From: Saprospiraceae bacterium
GTDB lineage: Bacteria > Bacteroidota > Bacteroidia > Chitinophagales > Saprospiraceae
NCBI GenBank assembly: GCA_013214355.1
Contig: JABSSL010000079.1
Coordinates: 1-64,000, forward strand
Direction of reading: 5' to 3'
DNA length: 64,000 nt
Shown: positions 7,221 through 15,520 of the stretch, in pieces
Layout: each line of letters opens with the position of its first letter
Position numbering within the stretch: position 1 is the stretch's first letter
Program-made: the position numbers and the translations under genes
Notes under the pieces: generated by a model
The model's database searches: none
Seen by the model: only the letters and a program-made list of their open reading frames with translations
Told to the model about the DNA's origin: nothing

Positions 7221-9767
7221 ATGCCAAAGAACCTATTAATTGTGGAATCACCGGCCAAAGCCAAAACCATCGAGAAATACCTGGGGAAGGATTTCACGGT
7301 GAAATCTAGCTTTGGACACGTTCGTGATTTGGAGAAAGGGGACAGTGCGGTGGATGTCGACAATGGGTTCAAGCCTAAATATGTTGTCACACCCGAAAAA
7401 AGAAAGGTGGTTAAGGAATTGAAAGGCTGGGTTAAGAAAGTAGATGAAGTGTGGTTGGCGACGGATGAGGACCGCGAAGGAGAGGCCATTTCTTGGCACC
7501 TCTGTCAGATTCTTGGACTGGATGAACATGAAACGAAAAGGATTGTCTTTCGCGAAATCACCAAACCAGCTATTCAAACGGCCATCCAGAAACCCAGACA
7601 GGTCGACCTCAATCTAGTGAATGCACAGCAAGCCAGACGGGTTTTAGATCGACTAGTTGGCTATGAGCTTTCTGGCATCCTTTGGAAGAAGGTGAAAGGA
7701 AACTTGTCCGCTGGACGCGTTCAGTCCGTAGCAGTGAAATTGGTGGTAAAGCGAGAACGCTCTATCCAAGCTTTCGATGCTAAGCAGTATTTCAAATTAT
7801 CCGCCATTTTTAAAGTACGCAACGAGCAAGGAAAATGGGTGAACCTCAAGGCAGATTCATCCCAACGTTACGATACGGAGGCAGACGCCATGGCGTTTTT
7901 GGAGAAATGTGTCAATGCTCAATTCCCCATCAAGGCAATTGATGTCAAGCCGCTGAAGCGAAAACCGACAGCTCCATTTACAACTTCTACGCTTCAGCAG
8001 GAGGCGAGTCGCAAACTAGGTTTTTCTGTCAATCGTACCATGCGGGTTGCGCAAACCTTGTACGAGTCCGGTTTGATTACTTATATGCGTACGGATTCTA
8101 CCAATCTTAGTGAAACTGCTGTTACGGCGATTGCGAATGAGATTGAAAAGAATTATGGTCAGAATTACGTAAAGACCCGCAAATACAAAAGTAAATCAGC
8201 CAACGCACAGGAGGCGCACGAAGCCATTCGACCCACCTATGTAGAGCGACAACAAGTGTCATCTGATCGTGATGAGCAGCGCTTGTATGAATTGATTTGG
8301 AAAAGGACCGTTGCCTCGCAAATGGCCGAGGCCATCTTAGAAAAGACTACGGTTCGAATCGGCGTTTCAAGCATGCCAGATGCGCAGTTGAATGCAGTGG
8401 GTGAGGTATTGAAGTTTGATGGATTCCTAAAGGTGTATCTAGAATCTAAAGATGAGGATGAGGAAGATGATGCAGTGGAGGGAATGTTGCCTCCAATGAA
8501 AGTCGGGCAAGAGCTTACGCTAGGCAAAATGACGGCTTTGGAACGCTACACGAGAGCTCCAGCACGCTTCACTGAGGCTAGCTTGGTCAGTAAATTGGAA
8601 GAATTAGGTATCGGACGTCCTAGTACCTACGCCCCAACCATTTCCAAAATTATGGAAGAGAAAAGGGGATACATTATCAAAGGAAACCGAGAAGGAGAAG
8701 ATAAAGATTATGTCTTGCTAGAATTGCAAGATGGAGCGATTAAGCAACTGAAGAAAAGGGAAAAAGCGGGAGCCATTAAAAATCGCTTAATGCCCACAGA
8801 AATGGGGATTACGGTGGCTGAGTTCCTCGATCAGTATTTCGACGATATTATGGATTATAGCTTCACCGCTGGCATCGAGAAGGATTTTGATGAAATTGCC
8901 AATGGAAAGCGGGATTGGGCTTCTGTGCTAAAGGAGTTCTACCAACCCTTCCATGCTAATGTTGAAGAGACGCTCGAGAATGCGGAACGGCCAACTAGAG
9001 AGCGTGTCCTAGGTAGTGATCCTGAAACGGGATTGACGGTGCTAGTTCGAATGTCCCGTAATGGTCCAGTTGTACAAATGGGTAAACCAGAGGAGATTGG
9101 AGATGACGAGAAACCCAAATATGCTAACCTTCAGCCTGGGCAACTATTAGACTCCCTAACTTTCGAAGAAGCTTTGAAGTTGTTCTCATTACCGAAGGTA
9201 CTGGGTACTTACAAGGATGAAGAGGTTACAGTAGGAGCGGGGAGATATGGCCCATACGTAAAGGTTGGGGCCACTTACATTTCCATTCCTAAGGGGGAAG
9301 ATCCTTTCCAGGTAGGCTTCGAGAGAGCAATGGAGTTGATTAAGGAAAAGGAGAAAGCGGATGCCCCAATTGGAACTTATAAGGGATTGCCCATTACCAA
9401 AGGGAAAGGCCGTTTTGGACCATTCCTCAAATGGAATAACCTTTATGTCAATATTCCTAGAAGAATTGATCCAGAGTTGATCACCCTGGATCAATGCTAC
9501 GAATTGATCGAGGCAAAAGTGGAGAAGGAAGCTAACCGCTATATCCATCAATGGGAATCCGAGAAGATTGCGGTGGAGAATGGTCGCTGGGGACCCTTTA
9601 TCCGGTTTGGCAAGAAGTCGGTGAAGATTCCAAAAATTGATGGCGAAAAAGTAACCGCCGAAAAAGCAAAGGAATTGACGCTTGAGCAGGTCAAAGCCTT
9701 CATCGAAGAGGAAATTCCAGGTGCATTTGAAAAGAAAAAGAAAACCAGGGCAAAGAAAAAGAAATAA
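7221..9767 (+). CDS. topA: DNA topoisomerase I (type IA)
   Basis: TopA relaxes negative supercoils by cutting one strand and passing the other through. The N-terminal TOPRIM domain begins NLLIVESPAKAKTIEKYLG and holds DEDREGEAISWHL. The nucleophile is Y288 in LITYMRTDST. At 848 residues it is of normal size. The C-terminus lacks the cysteine zinc ribbons of E. coli TopA and instead has three topoisomerase C-terminal-repeat-like segments (each with a GRYGPYVK or GRFGPFLK type motif). It ends in a lysine-rich tail, KKKKTRAKKKK, as in many Bacteroidota. It is followed 3 bases later by a DUF3467 gene, probably in the same operon. Confidence 0.97.
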   Translation: MPKNLLIVESPAKAKTIEKYLGKDFTVKSSFGHVRDLEKGDSAVDVDNGFKPKYVVTPEKRKVVKELKGWVKKVDEVWLATDEDREGEAISWHLCQILGLDEHETKRIVFREITKPAIQTAIQKPRQVDLNLVNAQQARRVLDRLVGYELSGILWKKVKGNLSAGRVQSVAVKLVVKRERSIQAFDAKQYFKLSAIFKVRNEQGKWVNLKADSSQRYDTEADAMAFLEKCVNAQFPIKAIDVKPLKRKPTAPFTTSTLQQEASRKLGFSVNRTMRVAQTLYESGLITYMRTDSTNLSETAVTAIANEIEKNYGQNYVKTRKYKSKSANAQEAHEAIRPTYVERQQVSSDRDEQRLYELIWKRTVASQMAEAILEKTTVRIGVSSMPDAQLNAVGEVLKFDGFLKVYLESKDEDEEDDAVEGMLPPMKVGQELTLGKMTALERYTRAPARFTEASLVSKLEELGIGRPSTYAPTISKIMEEKRGYIIKGNREGEDKDYVLLELQDGAIKQLKKREKAGAIKNRLMPTEMGITVAEFLDQYFDDIMDYSFTAGIEKDFDEIANGKRDWASVLKEFYQPFHANVEETLENAERPTRERVLGSDPETGLTVLVRMSRNGPVVQMGKPEEIGDDEKPKYANLQPGQLLDSLTFEEALKLFSLPKVLGTYKDEEVTVGAGRYGPYVKVGATYISIPKGEDPFQVGFERAMELIKEKEKADAPIGTYKGLPITKGKGRFGPFLKWNNLYVNIPRRIDPELITLDQCYELIEAKVEKEANRYIHQWESEKIAVENGRWGPFIRFGKKSVKIPKIDGEKVTAEKAKELTLEQVKAFIEEEIPGAFEKKKKTRAKKKK

Positions 9768-9770
9768 CTT

Positions 9771-10091
9771 ATGGCAGAGGAAAAGAAGAAAGGACAGAAT
9801 CAGCTCAATATTGAGCTACCGGAAGAAATTTCTGAAGGAACGTATTCTAATTTGGCAATCATTGGGCATTCAAATTCTGAATTCGTCATTGACTTTGTGC
9901 GCATTGTTCCTAATGTGCCCAAAGCGAAGGTGAAATCTCGGATCATACTTACCCCACAACATGCTAAGCGTCTCCTTGGCGCCTTAGCGGATAACATTCG
10001 TAAGTATGAAAAACAGCATGGAAAGATCGGAGAACCCGATCAGTCTCCTTTGCCACCGATGAGCTTTAATACACCAACTGCTCAAGCCTAA
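9771..10091 (+). CDS. DUF3467 family protein
   Basis: This is a 106-residue cytoplasmic protein of the DUF3467 family, recognised from the NLAIIGHSNSEFVIDFVRIVP core and the KSRIILTPQHAKRLLGALADNI segment. The biochemical function of the family is unknown. The N-terminus is lysine-rich. It begins 3 bases after the topA stop and is closed by a strong bidirectional terminator, so it forms a two-gene operon with topA. In many Bacteroidota DUF3467 genes sit next to transcription or DNA-topology genes (general knowledge), so a nucleic-acid role is only a guess. Confidence 0.85.
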   Translation: MAEEKKKGQNQLNIELPEEISEGTYSNLAIIGHSNSEFVIDFVRIVPNVPKAKVKSRIILTPQHAKRLLGALADNIRKYEKQHGKIGEPDQSPLPPMSFNTPTAQA

Positions 10092-10115
10092 GCAGTACAT
10101 GTAGTTAGGTAAAAC

Positions 10116-10151
10116 AAAAGGGGGTAAATCAACAGTGATTTACCCCCTTTT
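10116..10151. terminator. bidirectional terminator
   Basis: AAAAGGGGGTAAATCA (10116-10131) and TGATTTACCCCCTTTT (10136-10151) form a perfect 16-pair stem with an ACAG loop. A and T tracts on both sides let it serve the topA operon and the convergent FKBP gene. Confidence 0.93.
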
Positions 10152-10171
10152 CTGTAAGTATATTGGACGAG

Positions 10172-10648
10172 TTATTTGATGTCCACCAGTTCTATATCGA
10201 ACACTAACACCTCATTTCGACCAATGATAGAATTTGGAGGAGGGAAGCGTCCATAGCCCAGATAAGAAGGTAAAAGGAACGTTCCTTGGCCACCTTCCTT
10301 CAGCAGAGGAATGGCTATTCTCCATCCTTCAATGAGATTCTGAAGCTTGAAAGTGATGCTATCAGTACCTTGAGTTTGATCAAATACCGATCCATTCAAC
10401 AAATACCCTTTATATCTTACACTTACCTCGTCTGAGAGTGATGGATTGGCTCCTGGGCCCACCGAGTCTATTAAATAATAAATCCCAGATGGGTGCTCCT
10501 GTGCCTGAGCAAGCAAATTGTTGTCTTGCAGGTAATTCTCCATTTTCTCGATATCTGCTTTCAATTGATCTTCTGGCAGCAGATCCACTTCCTTATTACA
10601 AGCAGCAAAAAACAAGCCTGCTAAAACAAGTATGAACAAATTTCTCAT
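10172..10648 (-). CDS. FKBP-type peptidyl-prolyl isomerase lipoprotein
   Basis: This is a 158-residue lipoprotein: an N-terminal hydrophobic segment ends in the lipobox LFFAAC (cysteine 17), followed by a helical linker to about residue 50. A single FKBP fold covers roughly 55-158 (SGIYYLIDSVG, VSVRYKGYLLNGSVFDQT, LIEGWRIAIPLLKEGG, LPSYLGYG). It probably assists folding of envelope proteins by cis-trans proline isomerisation. The core positions of the family (Y, F-D, W, I, Y) are visible. It is the first of three minus-strand envelope genes and ends at a shared terminator. Confidence 0.9.
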   Translation of the reverse strand: MRNLFILVLAGLFFAACNKEVDLLPEDQLKADIEKMENYLQDNNLLAQAQEHPSGIYYLIDSVGPGANPSLSDEVSVRYKGYLLNGSVFDQTQGTDSITFKLQNLIEGWRIAIPLLKEGGQGTFLLPSYLGYGRFPPPNSIIGRNEVLVFDIELVDIK

Positions 10649-10710
10649 GAGTACTCATTTCTATTTATAGATGATAACTTTATTGCCTTTTCGTGTGGTA
10701 GTCTCTTGGA

Positions 10711-11463
10711 CTACCTTCCTCTTATTTCCACCTTCTTGTTGAACTCTACACTCAAGACCTCTCGGTCTCTTCTCACAAAACTCAACATTTCATCCGGAGG
10801 AATCTTTTTTTCGTCAAAAGAAAACAGCCAATAGTCGCCTGTTGGCGAAAGGCGCTTCACAATTTGCATGTTTTGTTTCATGTACTTGAGTACAAACGCC
10901 TCTGCATTTACATTTCCCTTTAGCTTAACGATTAACTCGTTGGGAACGGCCCCTGCCGGCAGGTTGTAGGTTGGTTTTTCTTTTTCAATCCAACCACTGG
11001 TATTGGCCATCTTGTCCAGAAAAGCTTCAATCTTTTGCACAGAGGTTGGCCTGCCTTCTTTCCCCGTGATTGATTTAGTCCGCCCTTTCTCGTAATAATT
11101 GATCGTTACGGATTGAAGATCAGGGAGGCTACTTCGATAGATGTTTTGGTATTGCCAAAGGTTGGCTAGCCTTAATTCTCTTTTAATTTCTTCTAATCGG
11201 GAACGGCCTACCTTTTTAATATGTGTCCCCAACTTGTCCGTGTAAAGCTTTCCAGTATACGTAGCCCAACCATTATCATAAATAGTGATGGTAAAAATAG
11301 GACAGGAGCCAAAGCAAGGCCCCTTACTCATTTCTAACACCTTATCGACTTTGTCAAAATTGACGCCCTTCCGGAGACTGGTACAGCTACTTAGTACAAG
11401 TACAATGAGCGATATCACCCCAAGGTTGTACCACCTTTGGGAGATCCATGGATTTTCTTTCAT
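10711..11463 (-). CDS. DUF6438 lipoprotein with C-terminal prodomain-like region
   Basis: This 250-residue predicted lipoprotein has lipobox VLSSC (C27 if the first ATG is used). Residues about 45-155 match the DUF6438 pattern (KGPCFGSCPIFTITIYDNG, then a tyrosine and glycine framework). Function of that domain is unknown. The last 80 residues (NELIVKLKGNVNAEAFVLKY ... YWLFSFDEKKI ... VEFNKKVEIR) resemble the N-terminal propeptide or inhibitor-like domain found on Bacteroidota subtilases. That is a by-eye judgement. It lies between the FKBP gene and the OmpA-family lipoprotein, all on the minus strand. Confidence 0.75.
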   Translation of the reverse strand: MKENPWISQRWYNLGVISLIVLVLSSCTSLRKGVNFDKVDKVLEMSKGPCFGSCPIFTITIYDNGWATYTGKLYTDKLGTHIKKVGRSRLEEIKRELRLANLWQYQNIYRSSLPDLQSVTINYYEKGRTKSITGKEGRPTSVQKIEAFLDKMANTSGWIEKEKPTYNLPAGAVPNELIVKLKGNVNAEAFVLKYMKQNMQIVKRLSPTGDYWLFSFDEKKIPPDEMLSFVRRDREVLSVEFNKKVEIRGR

Positions 11464-11477
11464 TCTGGCGATTTGGC

Positions 11478-12461
11478 TTATTGTCTTATTAGATTGTATA
11501 GCTGATCCAACTGAGGCGATAGTATGATTTCGGTACGTCGATTAAGGCCTTTTCCGGCTCGAGTATCGTTAGATGCTACAGGAGCATAAAACCCTCTTCC
11601 AGAGGCAGTCATTCGTTCGGAGGGGATTCCATAGGAAGCAAGTAACTTGACTACGGTGGTAGCACGTAGCACACTCAGGTCCCAGTTTTTGGACGCCGTT
11701 CCATCGGAGTCTGTATGTCCTTCTACGGTAACGTCGATATCAGGATTACTCTTCAGGGCCTGTGCTACCTTCATCAAAGCCTGTCGGCCTTTCCAATCAA
11801 TTTCGTTGCTGCCACTGGAGAAGAGTAGATTTTGGCTGAGGGACAAGTACATTTTACCATTTCTTTCAACCGCCGAGAGCTCTTCACTAGAAAATCCACG
11901 TAGGACTTCGTTCATGCTATTCCGAAGCTGATTCATGGTTCGTTCGTTCGCTTGTAGGCTCGCCTCTAGTTCCTGGATGCGCCGATCCTTAGCATTCAAG
12001 GTTCCTTGAGCTTCCGTATAATTGTACTCCGCCGTGCGCAAGCGATCTCTTTGTTGTTGGAGATCATATTCCATTTGCAGCAATGCCCGCTCTTTCTGGT
12101 CTAGTTGGTCTTGCTTTTGTGCCACTGCTTCTTGCAGATTCAAATTTTCGTAGGAAGTAGCCGACAGTACCTCTCGATTTTGATTGATCAAGCTGTTGTA
12201 TTTAGACAACATTTCTTGGTAACTGCCATAGAGGCTTTTGTTGGTAGCGGTTAACTGCTCGATTTCCATCATAGCAGCTTTTAAGTCTACCTCAATCTCT
12301 TGTTTTTCCAATTCAGCGTTTCGCGTAGCGTTATTTAGTGAATCCGTTACGGTAGCTTGTTCTTTGTAATAGTTTACAGTTTCCTGCAGTTCGTCGTAGC
12401 TTTTTTTGCTAACGCAACTACCTAACAGGACAAGAACGAAGAGTAGTGTAATTGGTTTCAT
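11478..12461 (-). CDS. OmpA-family lipoprotein with coiled coil
   Basis: This outer-membrane lipoprotein probably ties the membrane to peptidoglycan. I chose ATG at 12461 because it gives a clean signal ending in lipobox VLLGSC (C16). The frame stays open 48 codons further upstream but adds no signal features. A long coiled coil covers about residues 30-185 (many E, Q, L heptads). The OmpA C-terminal domain is about 210-325 and includes VTVEGHTDSDG, LRATTVVKLLASYGI and LNRRTEIIL, with the aspartate and arginine that bind diaminopimelate. Length from this start is 327 residues. Domain order is typical of Pal-like proteins in Bacteroidota. Confidence 0.9.
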   Translation of the reverse strand: MKPITLLFVLVLLGSCVSKKSYDELQETVNYYKEQATVTDSLNNATRNAELEKQEIEVDLKAAMMEIEQLTATNKSLYGSYQEMLSKYNSLINQNREVLSATSYENLNLQEAVAQKQDQLDQKERALLQMEYDLQQQRDRLRTAEYNYTEAQGTLNAKDRRIQELEASLQANERTMNQLRNSMNEVLRGFSSEELSAVERNGKMYLSLSQNLLFSSGSNEIDWKGRQALMKVAQALKSNPDIDVTVEGHTDSDGTASKNWDLSVLRATTVVKLLASYGIPSERMTASGRGFYAPVASNDTRAGKGLNRRTEIILSPQLDQLYNLIRQ

Positions 12462-12919
12462 AGGTATTTCTTTATTCGAAAATTGATACATCCAGTTAGT
12501 TGGTTTGTTAGTGAAATGGTTAGAAACGATGCTATTTTCCTTCCGGTCGCAAGCTCTAAGGTATAACAATCGCAACAATTTCTCAAGATCGCCTAATTGT
12601 ATCAACGTCTGTCGGAAGCCAATGTATATTGAGGATTGCCATTTTCTTCTAGAAAATCTAATCGATGTATGACTGAAATGGGAAAAGTAAGGTGCTTAAT
12701 TGATGGCCTTTAGTAGATAATAGTACTAATTCTAATTTTTGGATATTTGGCAATTCGCTACCTTTGTGGCGCCTTACAGCTGGTGTTTTACTATTTTGAG
12801 ACATCACTTTAGTAAGGGGCTTAGCGTTCTATCAAGGACGCTTCCTAGTGGAGCCAAGCTTTGACAGAAGTAAACCTAGAGGTGAGCCAACTCGATAACC
12901 GTATAAATCAAGAATTCCC
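12462..12919. other. divergent intergenic region between OmpA-type and cohesin-type lipoprotein genes
   Basis: These 458 bases contain a good plus-strand promoter match at 12738-12766 and then a leader of about 150 bases before the ATG at 12920. The leader includes AGCGTTC and GGACGCT arms, a possible 7-pair hairpin near 12824-12843. No convincing gene was seen. Confidence 0.5.
12738..12766 (+). promoter_or_regulatory. Bacteroidota promoter for the cohesin-like lipoprotein
   Basis: TTTG (12738-12741), 17 bases, then TACCTTTG (12759-12766): both elements of the Bacteroidota sigma factor consensus at plausible spacing. The predicted transcript has a leader of about 145 bases. Confidence 0.55.
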
Positions 12920-13519
12920 ATGAAAAACTTCATCTTTCTTTTGTTACTGGCCTTGTGCTGTAGTTGCCAGAACGAATCAAAAAGTGGCGAACAAACTGCG
13001 GAGAATCCTAGCACGAATATCGCTGCTAACAATACACCCAGTCAAGCTGCTTCTCCCGCCGCTGCCAACAATCCGCAAACTCCTCAAAAGTTAGATGCCA
13101 CGCTAACCTTGGCTGCCTCCTCACCCTCCTTGGCAAAGGGACAGGTAGGTTGTGTTAGTGTTACTTGCGTTGGCTTTGTAGATCTGGTTTCTATGCAGTT
13201 CACCATGAAGTGGGATCAAAATGTACTAGATTTTCAAGAGGTGAGGGGATTCAACTTGCCCTATCTCGGAACATCCAATTACGGAGCGCATCGAAGTGCA
13301 GAGGGGGAGTTGACTTTTGTGTGGATAGACAATTCACTAAAAGGAGTGACCAAGGACGATGGGACAGCTTTGTACGAGGTATGTTTTACGGGTAAAGGGA
13401 ATACGGGACAGGCCTCGCCCTTCCAGTTTGCCAATGCACCAACCCTGATTGAAGTAGTACACAAGAGTGTACGAGAGGTTAACTTCACCGGGATTGATGG
13501 CGTGGTAAAGGTCAAATAG
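12920..13519 (+). CDS. cohesin-domain-like lipoprotein
   Basis: This is a 199-residue predicted lipoprotein. The signal MKNFIFLLLLALCCSC ends at a cysteine-rich lipobox. A low-complexity A/N/P/Q linker (about 17-57) leads to one beta-rich domain (about 60-199). Features such as GQVGCVSVTCVGFVDLVSMQF, a tryptophan after FTMKW, and GELTFVWIDN match the cohesin-like fold that recurs in secreted Bacteroidota proteins. Two cysteines close together at the domain start (GCVSVTC) and one near the end (YEVCFTG) are usual in that group. Its partner is unknown. It ends at a strong bidirectional terminator. Confidence 0.78.
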   Translation: MKNFIFLLLLALCCSCQNESKSGEQTAENPSTNIAANNTPSQAASPAAANNPQTPQKLDATLTLAASSPSLAKGQVGCVSVTCVGFVDLVSMQFTMKWDQNVLDFQEVRGFNLPYLGTSNYGAHRSAEGELTFVWIDNSLKGVTKDDGTALYEVCFTGKGNTGQASPFQFANAPTLIEVVHKSVREVNFTGIDGVVKVK

Positions 13520-13544
13520 CAACACATCCGCTTGCTATAAAACC

Positions 13545-13580
13545 AACAAGGGATCAGACACATTAGCCTGATCCCTTGTT
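13545..13580. terminator. bidirectional terminator
   Basis: AACAAGGGATCAG (13545-13557) and CTGATCCCTTGTT (13568-13580) form a perfect 13-pair stem with a 10-base loop, followed by CTCTTT. It lies between the convergent cohesin-like and rlpA genes. Confidence 0.88.
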
Positions 13581-13605
13581 CTCTTTCCAGCAATATTATA
13601 TGCTG

Positions 13606-14577
13606 CTAGTACTGGATGTCGTCTAAATTAACGACAAAGCCTTTCACTTTATGCTTGCGGAGCAAATCCTTCTTGTAACTCAAAGCCGCCTTTTCACTAT
13701 CAAAAGATCCCAAAATAATCTTGTAGATAGGCTTGGCTTGACCTTTTTCCACACTAAGAAGGATGTTGTCAAACCACTTAGATTGAAGATCAGCTACTTG
13801 TCGCAACACATTTTCATAATTACTTAAGGAAGCAACCTGCACACCGTATCCTCTCTGGCTGGGTTTTTCCAATACAATCTTATATAGACCGTACTTTTTA
13901 TAATCCTGGGTCACCAAGCGAGCTTTGGAAGAGGAGGTACTGCCTTTGGCCGTCAGCACATCTTTAGAACGGCTACTACTACGGCTAGAGGAGCTTGATT
14001 GCTCTCGGCTTACACTTGCGGTGCTCCTTGCCTTGGTGCTAGATTTTGGAGTAGTACTAGCCTTAGAACTCTCACGACTTGAACTAGAAGATCGTGAGCT
14101 ACTGCTTCTCGAGGGCGTGCTACTTTCATCCGAAAAAGCAACGGGTCGATCCTTCGGGACAGATGATTTTGGTTTGACCTGTGCTATGTCAGCACTTGGC
14201 CGCTCTTTGGCCATTTTACTGACCACTTCGACTTTTACTTCTGCTACGCCTACATCAATCAAACCAATTCGTTCAGCAGCTTTACGACTGAGGTCGACTA
14301 CTCGGCCTCTAATAAAAGGCCCTTTGTCAATGACCTTTACCGTTACAGCCTTGTTGTTGTCAAGGCGAGTAACCTTTAGTATCGTTCCATAGGGGTGTTT
14401 TTTGTGCGCCGTGGTGAGTTTGTCTTTGTTGTAGGTGTCGCCGTAAGCTGTCTTCCTGCCGTGGAATTCATCTGAATAGTAGGATGCCAATCCAAATTCT
14501 TCGTCTTGCGCTTGTGAGTAGTTTAAACTGACTAAAAGTAAAAGGGGGGTGAGTACAAAACTCAGAAAGTTTTTCAT
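13606..14577 (-). CDS. rlpA: RlpA-like septal ring lytic transglycosylase/SPOR protein
   Basis: This is an envelope protein of the RlpA family, whose members cut or bind denuded peptidoglycan strands. ATG at 14577 gives the signal peptide MKNFLSFVLTPLLLLVSLNY, cleaved near AQA/QDEE. The double-psi beta-barrel domain (about 27-115) contains GLASYYSDEFHGRKTAYG, KHPYGTILKVT and VKVIDKGPFIRGRVVDLS, including the KGPF signature and the catalytic-type aspartates. A Ser/Arg/Lys-rich linker (about 130-235) is followed by a C-terminal SPOR domain (about 245-323). Length 323 from this start. It is convergent with the cohesin-like gene. Confidence 0.9.
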   Translation of the reverse strand: MKNFLSFVLTPLLLLVSLNYSQAQDEEFGLASYYSDEFHGRKTAYGDTYNKDKLTTAHKKHPYGTILKVTRLDNNKAVTVKVIDKGPFIRGRVVDLSRKAAERIGLIDVGVAEVKVEVVSKMAKERPSADIAQVKPKSSVPKDRPVAFSDESSTPSRSSSSRSSSSSRESSKASTTPKSSTKARSTASVSREQSSSSSRSSSRSKDVLTAKGSTSSSKARLVTQDYKKYGLYKIVLEKPSQRGYGVQVASLSNYENVLRQVADLQSKWFDNILLSVEKGQAKPIYKIILGSFDSEKAALSYKKDLLRKHKVKGFVVNLDDIQY

Positions 14578-14695
14578 AATCAGTGGTTTAAATTCAGGAT
14601 ATCTGCAATATGCATGCAATATACTGTTTGTTAATTAACTTTTCCACTTTGGTAATAGCTTAGCCAAGAAATGGAATGTTGTCCCAGATTGAAAC

Positions 14696-15319
14696 TCAGG
14701 CATTAAAGAATTGGAAAATTCCAATTAGGAGAAGAATGAATCCAATGACTTTATTCATCCAAAACTTTAATTGATGCACTCGGTTCTTCACGCTTTGACT
14801 TACTAATCCAAATAGGGTTAATGCTGCAAATTTTCCGGTAGATACGCCTAGTAGAAAAAGGGCAATACCGCCCAACGAAAGGTTAGTGTCAATCCGGACA
14901 TGATGACTCATGTCCAGATAAGTCAAGATGAAAATCCAAAATGGGATCGCCTGAAAATTTATCACAGATATAATGATTCCGGCAAGAAAATTATTGTCTT
15001 TCCGTTTAGCAGTCTCTTCCTCTTGAATCTTTTCCCGCCTGAGCATAAACACCAATCCCAAAAGTGTGAATAAACCGGCAGTAGCCCATTTTATCCAAGG
15101 CGTGGAATCCAAATACTGATTAATTAAGGCGCTACAATGAAGAGCAATGAAAGATTGCGCAATTTCGATCAAGGCGGCGGCAAAAGCAAACCAGAGTCCA
15201 GCCCTAAGGCTGTTTTTTACGGTGCGACTTACGACCGAAAGGTTGATGGGACCAAAGGGTAAAGTCCCCAAAAAACTCGCTAGCCAACCAATCGCAAACA
15301 ATTGAAATAAAGTAGTCAT
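14696..15319 (-). CDS. LysE family amino-acid exporter
   Basis: A 207-residue polytopic inner-membrane protein with about six hydrophobic segments. The N-terminal signature GTLPFGPINLSVVSRTVKN, with the conserved G-P-x-N, identifies the LysE/RhtB superfamily of amino-acid exporters. The substrate cannot be predicted. It is a single gene divergent from mnmA, with no adjacent LysG-type regulator. Confidence 0.85.
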   Translation of the reverse strand: MTTLFQLFAIGWLASFLGTLPFGPINLSVVSRTVKNSLRAGLWFAFAAALIEIAQSFIALHCSALINQYLDSTPWIKWATAGLFTLLGLVFMLRREKIQEEETAKRKDNNFLAGIIISVINFQAIPFWIFILTYLDMSHHVRIDTNLSLGGIALFLLGVSTGKFAALTLFGLVSQSVKNRVHQLKFWMNKVIGFILLLIGIFQFFNA

Positions 15320-15443
15320 GTGGTATCACTAAATTTGATCCTGCAAAATTAGGGCTTCTACGAAAGATTTCATCACAACTTTATCACATACCTCCCAAGG
15401 AAGTTTTTTGCAAATCCACTGAACCATTGGCTAGCTAATTTTG

Positions 15444-15451
15444 TATTTTTG
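15444..15451 (+). promoter_or_regulatory. Bacteroidota -7 element for mnmA
   Basis: TATTTTTG fits TAnnTTTG and lies about 70 bases upstream of the mnmA ATG. A TTGG about 15 bases upstream is a poor -33 candidate, so only the -7 half is well supported. Confidence 0.3.
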
Positions 15452-15520
15452 TCAGTCAAAATTGAATTTATTTCCTTCTCTGACCTTATAAGCTGTTAGA
15501 GAATCACTTATATATAGAAG

